A stretch of 64,000 bases of DNA from Micromonospora sp. NBC_01740 (GTDB lineage: Bacteria > Actinomycetota > Actinomycetes > Mycobacteriales > Micromonosporaceae), in assembly GCF_035920365.1 (NCBI RefSeq), contig NZ_CP109150.1, positions 744,001 through 808,000 of the forward strand, in the 5' to 3' direction. Each line of letters opens with the position of its first letter. Within the stretch, counting starts at the first letter, position 1. Shown here piece by piece: positions 1 to 8,165 of the stretch. The translations under genes and the position numbers were made by a program. Below the pieces are notes generated by a model. That model was not told the origin of the DNA, searched no databases, and was given only the letters and a program-made list of their open reading frames with translations.

Positions 1-1
1 G

Positions 2-541
2 GAGCTCGACTTCACGATGAAGCTCTCCTTCCGCCTCATCGAGCAGCGTTCCTGGATGAAGGTGAGCTTCGACGGCGCCGAGGAGCTCAGCAGCATGCTC
101 AAGCTGCCGAAGAAGTGGATGGAGCTGGACCACGCGAAGCTGACCGACCCGGCCAGCGTGCCCTACTACGAGGGTGCCGACCCGGGCAACACCGGCGCGA
201 TCCTCGGGGCGGTGGGAGACACCGTGACGGACCAGGGCGGCGGGACCTACACCGGGACCGTGGACCTGACCCACGGCGAGCACGTGCGCCAGGCCATGGC
301 CGACGCCGTGGACGTCGACGCGCTCGGCGCCGCGGCGAAGACGATCCCGTTCACGGCCGTCGTCGGGGCGGACGGGAACCTCACCTCGCTCACCCTGGAG
401 ATCCCGGCGGTCGGCAAGCTCAAGGCCACGAAGTACGTCGTGAAGTACTTCGACTTCGGCAAGGCCCCGAAGGTCACCGTGCCGACGGGCAGCCAGGCGC
501 AGAAGGCTCCGGCGTCGGCGTACGAGCTGCTGAACAGCTGA
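2..541 (+). CDS. C-terminal part of a putative lipoprotein (5' end outside window)
   Basis: The reading frame is open from base 2. The first ATG (base 17) lies inside continuous coding sequence, so the true start is probably upstream of the window. The visible 174-180 residues alternate short beta-strand-like segments with polar turns, and include a VVGADGNLTSLTLEIP stretch and a lysine-rich strand near the end (KATKYVVKYFDF). This resembles the C-terminal half of the LppX/LprG-type, LolA-fold lipoproteins common in actinobacteria. The signal peptide and lipobox that would prove this are not visible. A role in envelope lipid handling would be inference. The gene ends in TGA and the next gene is convergent. 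Confidence 0.6.
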   Translation, partial: ELDFTMKLSFRLIEQRSWMKVSFDGAEELSSMLKLPKKWMELDHAKLTDPASVPYYEGADPGNTGAILGAVGDTVTDQGGGTYTGTVDLTHGEHVRQAMADAVDVDALGAAAKTIPFTAVVGADGNLTSLTLEIPAVGKLKATKYVVKYFDFGKAPKVTVPTGSQAQKAPASAYELLNS

Positions 542-614
542 CGTACGAGGACGGGAGACGGGGTCGCGGTCGCACGAGGGGGCCGCGGCCCCGGTCGGGG
601 CGGGCCGGCAGTGG

Positions 615-1802
615 TCAGGCCGGCGGGCGGGACACCACCGCCCGGACCGCGTCGACCAGGCTGGTCGTGCGGGGGTCCGGGCCCATCGTGACGCGGAGCC
701 CGCTCGTCACGTAGCCGAAGGCGATGCCGCTGGCCGGGTCGGCGTAGCCGAGCGAGCCACCGTGGCCGGGGAAGCCGAAGGCGGTGGGCGACCACCAGGG
801 CTGTTCGGGCAACGGCAGGCCGAAGCCGAGCGCCGGCCGGGTCGGCACCAGCAGGACCCGGTCGACCCCGCCGGCCTGTTCGCGGGTGGCGGCGTCGAGG
901 GTGGCCGCGTCGAGGATCCGGACGCCGTCGACCTCGCCGATCAGGCCGGCGTAGAAGCGGGCCAGCGACGAGGCGGTGCAGATGCCGTTGACCGCCGGGA
1001 TCTCGGCCACCCAGGCACGCGGGTCGGCGAGGTCGAGCGGCGGGTCGGTCACCATCGTCGACCGGACCACCAACGAGGCCGGATCGGTGTACGCGGCAAG
1101 CACCTCGGACGCCGCTGCGGCGGCCAGCACCTCCGACGCCGCAGCGGCGGCGGGCGGGGCGACCGGCTGCTCGACGAGCCGGGCGACCCGGTGCGCCTCG
1201 GCGGCGGGCAGACCGACCCAGAAGTCCAGGCCCAGCGGTGTGGCGATCTCGTCGGCGAAGTACGTGCCGAGGCTGCGGCCGGAGACGCGGCGTACCACCT
1301 CGCCGACCAGCCAGCCGTAGGTGAGCCCGTGGTAGCCGTGTGCTGTGCCTGGCGGCCAGGCCGGCGCCTGGGCGGCCAGCGCGGCGACCGCCGGCTCCCA
1401 GGTCAGCGCCTGCGCCAGTGGAACCGGACGGTCGAGCACCGGCAGCCCCGCCTGGTGGGACAGGAGCCAGCGGACCGGGATCTCGCCCTTGCCGGCCGCC
1501 GCGAACTCCGGCCAGTACTCGGCGACGGGTGCGTCCAGGTCGAGCTGCCCGCGCTGAACCAGCAGGTGCGCGCAGGCCGCCGGCACGCTCTTGGTGGCCG
1601 AGAAGACCACCTGGAGGGTCTCCTCCCGCCAGGCGCGGCCGGTGGCGGGATCGGCGAGCCCGCCCCACAGTCTGGCCACCTCCCGACCGTGCCGGTAGAC
1701 GCTGAGGGCCGCGCCGATCTCGGACCGCGTCTCGAAGTTCGCCAGGAACGCCTCCCGGACCGGCTCGTAACCTGCCGCCACGGTGCCGCTGACCACGGAC
1801 AT
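615..1802 (-). CDS. Serine hydrolase, class C beta-lactamase / EstB-like esterase family
   Basis: This 395-residue protein has the penicillin-binding-protein fold hallmarks. The SxxK nucleophile motif is SATK at residues 68-71. A YGW segment lies about where the Tyr motif is expected, and HGG in GFPGHGGSLGY takes the place of the KTG triad. There is no signal peptide, so it is probably cytoplasmic and an esterase or beta-lactamase-like hydrolase rather than a secreted resistance enzyme. The substrate cannot be told. An alanine-rich insert around residues 217-235 is an exact-length 27-bp tandem duplication (SEVLAAAAA, then SEVLAA). It is divergent from the small HTH gene at 1912, with palindromes between them. 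Confidence 0.85.
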   Translation of the reverse strand: MSVVSGTVAAGYEPVREAFLANFETRSEIGAALSVYRHGREVARLWGGLADPATGRAWREETLQVVFSATKSVPAACAHLLVQRGQLDLDAPVAEYWPEFAAAGKGEIPVRWLLSHQAGLPVLDRPVPLAQALTWEPAVAALAAQAPAWPPGTAHGYHGLTYGWLVGEVVRRVSGRSLGTYFADEIATPLGLDFWVGLPAAEAHRVARLVEQPVAPPAAAAASEVLAAAAASEVLAAYTDPASLVVRSTMVTDPPLDLADPRAWVAEIPAVNGICTASSLARFYAGLIGEVDGVRILDAATLDAATREQAGGVDRVLLVPTRPALGFGLPLPEQPWWSPTAFGFPGHGGSLGYADPASGIAFGYVTSGLRVTMGPDPRTTSLVDAVRAVVSRPPA

Positions 1803-1878
1803 GCGCTCTCCTTCCGGAGCGTCGGGCCCGGACGACGATCAGCCCGGGTAGCCGCGTCAGGATAGCCTGACGCTGACA

Positions 1879-1907
1879 GTCAGGAAAACCTGACAAGCAT
1901 ATGCTTG
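1879..1907. promoter_or_regulatory. Paired palindromes between divergent genes
   Basis: Two abutting dyads lie just ahead of the HTH gene start at 1912. Bases 1879-1894 read gtcagg-aaaa-cctgac (6-bp arms). Bases 1894-1907 are a perfect 14-bp palindrome, caagcatatgcttg. A further cctgac copy at 1866-1871 can pair with gtcagg at 1879-1884. The cluster sits in the 109-bp gap between divergent genes, where an autoregulator would bind. The dyads are seen; operator function is inferred. Confidence 0.5.
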
Positions 1908-1911
1908 CGGG

Positions 1912-2388
1912 ATGGCGGAGGAAGTGGTGCCGGGGCACGCGGACCTCATCGGGTTCCGGTTGCCGGACGGGACGCTGAGTACCGACGCCGCAGCGCCCGC
2001 GACGACCGTCGGCTACCGGGCCGGGTGCAGTTGCGGCTGGGTCGGCGCCAGCGACTACCCGGCCGCCGAGGAGGGCCGCTGGATGGCCGCCTCCGAGTGG
2101 GGCGGACACATCAGGCCGATCCTGGCCGCCACACCGCCCGGTTGGCTGATGGGCCGTTCCGACACCCTCCGCGACAACGTCGCCGAGCTGGCCACGACGT
2201 GGCCGTTGCAGGCGCTCGGCATCCTCGCCGAGGTGGAACGCTGGCAGCGGCCGCTGATCGAACGCGCCGTCGTGTCGGCGCGGGAGGCCGGGCTCTCCTG
2301 GGCCGAGATCGGCAACGCGCTCGGCATCAGCCGGCAGTCGGCGCACGAGCGGTTCCGCAACCTCGCACCGCCGAAGCCTCCCGCCTGA
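1912..2388 (+). CDS. Small protein with C-terminal helix-turn-helix
   Basis: The protein has 158 residues. The C-terminal 35 residues (about 118-152) contain GLSWAEIGNALGISRQSAHERF, a clear helix-turn-helix of the sigma-region-4/Fis-like type, so DNA binding is likely. The N-terminal half carries a GCSCGW motif and aromatic residues but no recognised domain. No clear Shine-Dalgarno sequence precedes the ATG, and a 14-bp palindrome ends 4 bases before it, so the mRNA may be leaderless and self-regulated. It is divergent from the serine hydrolase, which is a plausible target. Function otherwise unknown. Confidence 0.7.
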   Translation: MAEEVVPGHADLIGFRLPDGTLSTDAAAPATTVGYRAGCSCGWVGASDYPAAEEGRWMAASEWGGHIRPILAATPPGWLMGRSDTLRDNVAELATTWPLQALGILAEVERWQRPLIERAVVSAREAGLSWAEIGNALGISRQSAHERFRNLAPPKPPA

Positions 2389-2466
2389 ACGGGTCCGGAG
2401 GCGCGCCCCGCCCACAGCGGTCGGTACTCGATCGACGCCCGCGGGCCGTCGGTCCCCGGCCACGCG

Positions 2467-2527
2467 CAGGCCCCGCCGATGACGAGCCGTCGCCGGGCGG
2501 CGGCAGCTGCGTCATCGGCGGGGCCTG
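2467..2527. terminator. Bidirectional hairpin terminator
   Basis: Perfect 17-bp arms at 2467-2483 and 2511-2527 enclose a 27-base loop that can itself fold (gccgtcgccgggcggcggc). It lies between the convergent HTH gene (ends 2388) and livM (ends 2539). There is no U-tract, as is usual in high-GC actinobacteria. Confidence 0.75.
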
Positions 2528-2538
2528 GGCCCGCGCCG

Positions 2539-3666
2539 TCAGGAGCGGCGGGACGGGGTGCGCAGGGAGTGCTTCAGCAGTGCCAGGCGCGGGGCGAGGC
2601 TGGCCAGGCCGCCGGGGAAGAAGTAGACGGCCAGGATGAAGACCGTGCCGAGCACGAAGAGCGGCTGCGACAGCGGGTTGCTCAGGAACGCCGGCAGGGC
2701 CTCCACCGCGTCGGACGTGCCGAACGCGACCAGCCGGTGGTCCAGGTACATGTAGAGGATCCCGCCGATCACCGGGCCCCACCGGGTGCCCGGCCCGCCG
2801 AGCACCACCATGACCAGCAGCGCCAGGGTCCACTCGGAGGAGGTGATGTGCGGCGAGGCGCCGCCGACGATCAGGACGTAGACCGCGCCACCGGCCGCCG
2901 CCAGGCCGCCGGCCAGGGTGAACGCCACCAGCTTGAACCGGTACGGGTCGAGCCCGAGCACCCCGATCCGCCGCTCGTCGTCGCGCAGGCCGGCGAGCAC
3001 CCGCCCGGTCGGCGAGCCGGAGACCCGGTGCACCACGAAGACCACCACGACCAGGTACGCCAGCGCCAGCCAGTAGAGGTTGACGGTGTTGGTGACCCCG
3101 ACCAGCCCCTCGGGCAGCCCGGAGACGTCCAGCGGCAGCCCCTCCTCGCCGCCGGTGAGCCCGCCGAAGTCGCGGGCCACCAGGATCGCCCCGACCTGGG
3201 CGAAGGCGAGCGTCACCATGGCGAACGCGATGCCGACGGTACGCAGCGCCACCGCCCCGAGCAGCGCGGCGAGGATCGTCCCACCGATGATCGCGAGCAG
3301 CCCCGCCTGCCACAGCGGCAGCCCCGCCTTGGTGACCAGAATGTCGGTGCCGTAGACGCCGGCGGCGAAGTAGAGGGCGTGCCCGAAGGAGAGCATCCCC
3401 GTCCGCCCGAAGAGCAGGTCGTACCCGGCGGCCAGGCCGCCGAAGACCAGGCAGACGGCGAGCAGTTGCAGGGTGCCCGGGGAGTTCAGCGCCCCCTCGA
3501 AGATCCCCGGCAGGTGCAGCGTCGAGTACGGCAGGATCAGCGCGACCACCAGCGCGACCAGCGGCAGGTACGGGCGCAGCCCGTGCCACCGTCGGCGCCC
3601 CGGCGTCAGCTCGTCGGGCACGGCGGCCGGCGGTGCCGGAACCTCGGGGCTCTTGACCTCGGTCAT
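2539..3666 (-). CDS. livM: Branched-chain amino acid type ABC transporter permease LivM
   Basis: This is a 375-residue polytopic membrane protein of the LivM family. The first membrane segment begins near residue 30 after a Pro-rich cytoplasmic tail, followed by GRTGMLSFGHALYFAAGVYG, a signature of this permease class, and roughly nine further hydrophobic segments. It pairs with LivH to form the channel of an importer for branched-chain amino acids or chemically related solutes (urea, short amides); the substrate is not fixed by sequence. The ATG at 3666 overlaps the livH stop by four bases (ATGA), so translation is coupled. Last gene of livK-G-F-H-M. Confidence 0.93.
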   Translation of the reverse strand: MTEVKSPEVPAPPAAVPDELTPGRRRWHGLRPYLPLVALVVALILPYSTLHLPGIFEGALNSPGTLQLLAVCLVFGGLAAGYDLLFGRTGMLSFGHALYFAAGVYGTDILVTKAGLPLWQAGLLAIIGGTILAALLGAVALRTVGIAFAMVTLAFAQVGAILVARDFGGLTGGEEGLPLDVSGLPEGLVGVTNTVNLYWLALAYLVVVVFVVHRVSGSPTGRVLAGLRDDERRIGVLGLDPYRFKLVAFTLAGGLAAAGGAVYVLIVGGASPHITSSEWTLALLVMVVLGGPGTRWGPVIGGILYMYLDHRLVAFGTSDAVEALPAFLSNPLSQPLFVLGTVFILAVYFFPGGLASLAPRLALLKHSLRTPSRRS

Positions 3667-4553
3667 GCCGTTGCCACCTTTCCGGCGATGCCCTGCGGGC
3701 GCAGCAGCAGCACCACGGCCAGCAGCGCGACCACGCAGATGTCGCCCAGCCCGGAGGTGCCGTAGTAGTTGACGAACTGTTGGGTCAGGCCGACGGCGAC
3801 GGCCGCGTACGCGGACCCGATCACCGAGCCCATCCCGCCGATGACCACCACGATGAACGCGAAGATCAGCAGCGAGCCGCCCTGGCCGGGCGAGACGGTG
3901 CCGAAGTAGACGCCGCCGAGCGCGCCGGCCAGCGCCGCCGCCGCCCCGCCGATGGCGAAGACCAGGGTGAACGCCTTGCGCACGTCGATGCCGAGCGCCG
4001 TGACCATCTCCCGGTTCTCCACCCCGGCCCGGATGATCAGGCCGTAGCGGGTCCAGCGGAGGAAGGCCAGGATCGCGCCGAGCACCAGCACCGCGGCGAT
4101 GATCAGCAGCAGGCCGCCGTTGGGCACGTTGGCGCCGAGGATTCCGGTGACCTGCCGGGTCCACTCGGGGCGCGGGAAGGGCCGGGCGTCCGCGCCCCAG
4201 GTCGCCTGGAGCAGCGCCACGCCGGCCAGCGAGAGGCCGACGGTGACCAGCACCTGCTCGATGGTGCGGGAGTAGAGCGGCCGGATCAGCACCAGCTCGA
4301 CGAGCACCGCCACCAGCGTGCCGGCGGCCACCCCGAAGATGACCGCGACCACGAAGCCGAAGCCGTCCGACCCTGCGCCGGGCAGGTTGTGCGCCGCCCA
4401 CCAGGTCCCGTACGCGCCGACGCCGAGGAAGACGCCGTGCGCGAAGTTGAGCACGTCGGCCAGGCCGAAGACCAGGGAGAGCCCGCTGGCGACCAGGAAG
4501 TAGAGCGCCGCCAGGCCGAGCCCGGTCAGCGTCAACAGGATGACGGTGTCCAT
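3663..4553 (-). CDS. livH: Branched-chain amino acid type ABC transporter permease LivH
   Basis: This 296-residue integral membrane permease has about eight hydrophobic segments. The motif GLSLVFGLADVLNFAHGVFLGVG near residue 25 is characteristic of LivH. The loop between the central helices (RWTRYGLIIRAGVENREM) carries the conserved ABC-contact region, and the protein ends LLRPQGIAGKVATA. Its start ATG (4553) overlaps the livF stop and its stop overlaps the livM start, giving a tightly coupled operon. It forms the translocation pore with LivM. Confidence 0.94.
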   Translation of the reverse strand: MDTVILLTLTGLGLAALYFLVASGLSLVFGLADVLNFAHGVFLGVGAYGTWWAAHNLPGAGSDGFGFVVAVIFGVAAGTLVAVLVELVLIRPLYSRTIEQVLVTVGLSLAGVALLQATWGADARPFPRPEWTRQVTGILGANVPNGGLLLIIAAVLVLGAILAFLRWTRYGLIIRAGVENREMVTALGIDVRKAFTLVFAIGGAAAALAGALGGVYFGTVSPGQGGSLLIFAFIVVVIGGMGSVIGSAYAAVAVGLTQQFVNYYGTSGLGDICVVALLAVVLLLRPQGIAGKVATA

Positions 4554-5317
4554 CAGTGCTGGTCCTTCCGCGCGGCGGCCGGCGTACCGGCGGGGTGGTG
4601 TCCCTCCGCCGAGCCGACGCCCAGCAGCGACTTGGTCAGGGCGGTCTCCAGCAGCAGTTCCTGCGCGTCGCCGGTCCAGGCGACCTGGCCTGCGGCCAGC
4701 ACGACCGCGTCCCGGGCGAGCCGCCGGACCACGGCCAGGTTCTGCTCGACGAGCAGCACCGGCACGGATTCGGCGACCCGTTCCAGCACCTCGGCCACCT
4801 CGGTCACCACCTTCGGCGCGAGCCCCTTGGTCGGCTCGTCGACCAGCAGCAGCCGGTTGTCGTTGAGCAGCACCCGGCCGATCGCGAGCATCTGCTGCTG
4901 CCCGCCGGAGAGCGAGCCGGCCCGTTGCCGTCCGCGCCGGTCCAGCTCCGGGAAGAGCGCGAACACCTTGTCGTACGCCGGGGTGCTGCCCCGCCGCTCG
5001 GCGAGCCGGAGGTTCTCCGCGACGGTGAGCCCGGCGAAGACGCACCGGTCCTCCGGCACGTAGCCCAGCCCGCCGCGGACCAGCCGGTGGGTGGGCCGGG
5101 CCAGCAGGCTCTGGGCGCCCATCCGGACGGTGCCGCGCACCTCGCCGGCGGGCGGGGTGAGGCCGACGATCGCGCGCAGCGTGGTCGTCTTGCCCACGCC
5201 GTTGCGCCCGAGCAGGACGGTGACGCCGGTCGGGGCGACCGTGAAGGACACCCCCTGGAGGATGTGCAGCCCGGCGATGCGGACCGACAGGTTCTCCACG
5301 CTGAGAATGGGTTCCAC
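4553..5317 (-). CDS. livF: ABC transporter ATP-binding protein LivF
   Basis: This 254-residue ATPase has Walker A GRNGVGKT (37-44), signature LSGGQ (136-140) and Walker B LLLVDEP (156-162). The order and the short C-terminal tail match LivF, the second ATPase of the branched-chain amino acid importer. The start is a GTG at 5317 that shares one base with the livG stop codon. The last 20 residues (HHPAGTPAAARKDQH) extend beyond the usual LivF end and are low complexity. It energises LivH/LivM together with LivG. Confidence 0.94.
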   Translation of the reverse strand: MEPILSVENLSVRIAGLHILQGVSFTVAPTGVTVLLGRNGVGKTTTLRAIVGLTPPAGEVRGTVRMGAQSLLARPTHRLVRGGLGYVPEDRCVFAGLTVAENLRLAERRGSTPAYDKVFALFPELDRRGRQRAGSLSGGQQQMLAIGRVLLNDNRLLLVDEPTKGLAPKVVTEVAEVLERVAESVPVLLVEQNLAVVRRLARDAVVLAAGQVAWTGDAQELLLETALTKSLLGVGSAEGHHPAGTPAAARKDQH

Positions 5318-6060
5318 TAGAGCGACTCCCCCAGGTAGGCCTCTTGCACGGTGGGGTTGGCCATCACCGTCTCCGGGGTGTCGCAGGCCAGCAGCGCGCC
5401 GTGGTGCATCACGGCGATCCGGTCGGCCAGTTCCAGGATGACGTCCATGTGGTGCTCGACCATCAGCACCGACCGGCCGCTGTCGCCGGTGAGCGAGCGG
5501 ATCACCGAGACCAGCTCGGGTACGTCCTCGGCGCTGACCCCGGCCATCGGCTCGTCGAGCAGCATGACCCGGGGCTCCCCGGCGAGCAGCAGGGCGATCT
5601 CCAGCTTCCGCTTCTCGCCGTGGGCGAGGGTGCCGGCCAGCGCCGTACCCCGGTGGGCGAGGCCGACGCGGTCGAGCGCCGCGTCGGCGGCGGCGGCGAC
5701 CTCCCGGTCGGCCGCCGCCCGCCGCCACAGCTTCATCGAGCCCCCGCGGTGCGCCTGCACGGCGAGCCGGACGTTCTCCCGCACGCTGAGCGAGCCGAAG
5801 ACCGAGCTTGCCTGGAAGGTACGGCCGAGGCCGAGACGGGCCCGCTTGTGCGGCGGCAGGGAGCCGATGTCCTGCCCGTCGAGGGTGATCCGTCCTTCCG
5901 TGGCCCGGCGTACGCCGGTGATCAGGTTGAACAGTGAGGTCTTGCCGGCGCCGTTGGGCCCGATGACGCCGAGGAACTCCCCGGGCGCCAGGTCGAGGTA
6001 GACGCTGTCGACGATGGCGACCTCACCGATCCGCCAGGTCAGACCGCGGGTGGCGAGCAT
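5317..6060 (-). CDS. livG: ABC transporter ATP-binding protein LivG
   Basis: This 247-residue ATPase has Walker A GPNGAGKT (34-41), a Q-loop region around TFQASSVFGSLSVRENV, a degenerate signature LAHGEKR in place of LSGGQ (typical of LivG) and Walker B VMLLDEPMAG. It ends with the family tail NPTVQEAYLG. It lies 6 bp downstream of the binding-protein gene livK and is coupled to livF, so one transcript from the livK promoter should make all five subunits. Confidence 0.94.
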   Translation of the reverse strand: MLATRGLTWRIGEVAIVDSVYLDLAPGEFLGVIGPNGAGKTSLFNLITGVRRATEGRITLDGQDIGSLPPHKRARLGLGRTFQASSVFGSLSVRENVRLAVQAHRGGSMKLWRRAAADREVAAAADAALDRVGLAHRGTALAGTLAHGEKRKLEIALLLAGEPRVMLLDEPMAGVSAEDVPELVSVIRSLTGDSGRSVLMVEHHMDVILELADRIAVMHHGALLACDTPETVMANPTVQEAYLGESL

Positions 6061-6066
6061 CTGGTG

Positions 6067-7266
6067 TCAGCCCTTCATCGCCACGGCCGGCGGCGCGGAC
6101 TCGTCCCCGGTCAGCGCCTTCTGGGCGGTGGCCGTGAACGCGGTGCCGCTGCCGGACAGCTTGGCTTGGAACATCGGCTGGAGCAGCGCGTGGTCCTCGG
6201 CCCGGATGGTCATCTTGCCCTTGACCCCGTCGAAGCTCCAGCCCTCCAGCGCCTTCACCATCTTCTCGACGTCGTCGCCGCCCTCCTCGATGGCCCGTAC
6301 GACCATCTGCGCGGCGGCGAAGCCGTCCGGGTGGAACAGGTCGACGGTGCCGACCTTGGCCTTCAGCGCCTTCACGGCCTCGTTGTCGGAGGCCCCGTCG
6401 AAGTAGTGCGACAGGAAGGAGATCTTGCTGCCGGCGGCGCCGAAGGTCGGCCACGAGGCGCGGATGTCCAGGCCCGTGACGACCGTGGTGGAGGAGAGCA
6501 CGCCCTGCTGGTCGAGCGTCTGCCACATCGCGGGGGCGGTGGTGCCGGCCCAGGCGACGAAGAGCAGGTCCGGCTTGGCGGACTTGATCTGGCTGGCGAA
6601 CGGGGTGAACTCGGTGGCGCTGGCCGGCGCCCGGACGCTGCTGACGGCCGCGCCCGCGCCGCCGATGACGGCCTTCACGGCCGCCTCGTTGGCGTCGCCG
6701 AAGGCGCCGTCTTGGGCGAACACCACGACCTTCTTGCCGGCCGGGTCGCCGATGAACGACTTGGCGGTCACCACGTCCTGGTACGACTGCCGCCCGGAGC
6801 GGAACGTGTACTTGTTGGCGCCGGTCACCGCGTCGGTGGCGGCGGGCCCGGAGATGAAGAGCACCTTGTTCTGCGCGGCGATCGGGGCGACCTGGAGGGC
6901 CACGCCGGAAGCCGTCGAGCCCGCGATGATCTTGTTGCCCTTGCCGATCAGGTCCTTGGCCGCGGAGACCGCCTTCGCCGGGTCACCCGCGTCGTCGACC
7001 TCGGTGACCTCGACGGCCCGGTCGCCCACCTTGTTGGTGCCCTTGGTGGCGAAGTCGAGGCCGGCCTTGAATCCCTCGATGTACTGCTTGCCGTAGCTGG
7101 CGAGGGCTCCCGACTGGGAGTAGACCAGGCCAACCTTCACCGGGGCGGCGCTGTCGCCGCCACCGGAGGCGGTGTCCTGCGGGCTGCCACAGGCCGTGGC
7201 GGCGAGCGCCGCGGCCATCATCGTGGCGGCGGAGAGGAACACCCGCCGCGTCGTCCGGACCGTCAT
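6067..7266 (-). CDS. livK: Branched-chain amino acid type substrate-binding lipoprotein
   Basis: This 399-residue periplasmic-type binding protein of the Leu/Ile/Val family has an N-terminal signal MTVRTTRRVFLSAATM..., a lipobox ATAC with the acyl-Cys near residue 26 and a Gly/Ser-rich linker. The mature part begins VKVGLVYSQSGALASYGKQ and contains the type I binding-protein pattern (LFVAWAG near the middle, DGFAAAQMVV towards the end). It is tethered outside the membrane and delivers ligand to LivHM. As first gene of the operon it defines the promoter side, and the 900-bp region upstream is non-coding. Confidence 0.92.
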   Translation of the reverse strand: MTVRTTRRVFLSAATMMAAALAATACGSPQDTASGGGDSAAPVKVGLVYSQSGALASYGKQYIEGFKAGLDFATKGTNKVGDRAVEVTEVDDAGDPAKAVSAAKDLIGKGNKIIAGSTASGVALQVAPIAAQNKVLFISGPAATDAVTGANKYTFRSGRQSYQDVVTAKSFIGDPAGKKVVVFAQDGAFGDANEAAVKAVIGGAGAAVSSVRAPASATEFTPFASQIKSAKPDLLFVAWAGTTAPAMWQTLDQQGVLSSTTVVTGLDIRASWPTFGAAGSKISFLSHYFDGASDNEAVKALKAKVGTVDLFHPDGFAAAQMVVRAIEEGGDDVEKMVKALEGWSFDGVKGKMTIRAEDHALLQPMFQAKLSGSGTAFTATAQKALTGDESAPPAVAMKG

Positions 7267-8165
7267 TGCGACTCCACGTGAGGACTCGGAGGTAGGGAAC
7301 TCATATGACGGCTCACGCTAGAAGTGACGTCACCCACGGGCTATGTGGCCGAAACACACAAGTAACAGGGGTGGGGTGGTCGGGGGTTACAACGAGCACG
7401 ACACGGTGACGACCCCACCCGTCCGCGATGGGCGCCCGCCCCATCGACGGAAGTGATGCTGTGTCGCTCCGCGCCACCGATACCCACCGAATGCCGTATT
7501 CCTCCCGCCCTCCGCCGACCGAACCCCCCGCCAGCGAACCCCGCTGCCCGACCCTCGCCGGCCGAACCCCGCCGGGCTGCCCCGGCCGCCCGTCAGACCT
7601 CCCGTCCGGCCGCACCCGGACGGCGTTCGGGAGATCTTGGTACGAAGACGCCCCCAGAGGGGCCGATTCCCACCAAGATCTCCGGGATGCGGCGAGCGCA
7701 GCGCCGCGCGCCGGGTCGCGGCGGGTGCGGCGGGGTTCGGCGGGCCGGGCCGTGCCGGGTGCGGCAGGGTTTGGCCGGGCGGGGCGCGACGGGGTGCGGG
7801 GCGAGGTGTTGCGGGGTGTGCCGGGCGGACGGCGCGAAGCAGGCTGGGGGTCCGGCAGGTGCCGTGGAGGGGGCCGCCCTGGCTGGTCTGGCTGACGTTG
7901 GCCGAGGACGGCGGCGCATCCCGCTGGTCACCGGCCTGGTGGGCGGCCTCGTCCGGCGGGGGCCGCCGCCCCCATGGATGGGGCGGCTCGACAGCGGCTG
8001 CGCAGCCCGGCGCGCTTGAGTCGTCTACGACATCAGCTCGACAGCCTCGCACAGGAAGGACGCCGGCGGGCGGATGGCGGCAGGGCGGGTGGCGGGGCGT
8101 GGTTTGGGCTCGGTCGGGATGCCGGTTTACACACCCGGATCGCGCCGGAAAAGGAAGATTGTCTG
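7267..8165. other. 900-bp non-coding divergent region (livK / ktrB)
   Basis: No open frame here has homology-like content; the long ones are composition artefacts. The left part holds the livK promoter region and a 10-bp palindrome gtgacgtcac at 7324-7333. The middle (7500-7600) is very C-rich and the right part (7690-7870) is G-rich on the same strand, with degenerate gcggg/cgggtg units that could form G-quadruplexes. A nested inverted repeat is centred near 7655 (separate entry). Confidence 0.7.
7562..7740. repeat. Nested inverted repeat, candidate dispersed intergenic element
   Basis: Inner perfect 12-bp arms ggagatcttggt (7630-7641) and accaagatctcc (7672-7683) flank a small gcccc-aga-ggggc hairpin. 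Outer 13-bp arms, ccgaaccccgccg (7562-7574) and its complement at 7728-7740, share nearly the same centre (about 7651 versus 7656). The three levels of symmetry look like a REP-type or terminator-like element rather than a single operator. A related gatcttg hairpin occurs at 56870-56923. Confidence 0.55.

Noticed and set aside
247..2463. Very long minus-strand frame across the lipoprotein and hydrolase genes
   Set aside because: It is an Arg/Gly/Ala-rich shadow created by GC-rich codon bias and overlaps genes with clear family motifs.
7313..8165. Several overlapping open frames of 100-220 codons in the livK/ktrB gap
   Set aside because: They are Arg/Pro/Ala-rich, overlap one another on both strands, lack ribosome sites and motifs, and follow strand composition skew.
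8000..8165. c-di-AMP (ydaO-type) riboswitch ahead of ktrB
   Set aside because: I looked for the conserved ydaO core and pairing segments and did not find them in the leader.
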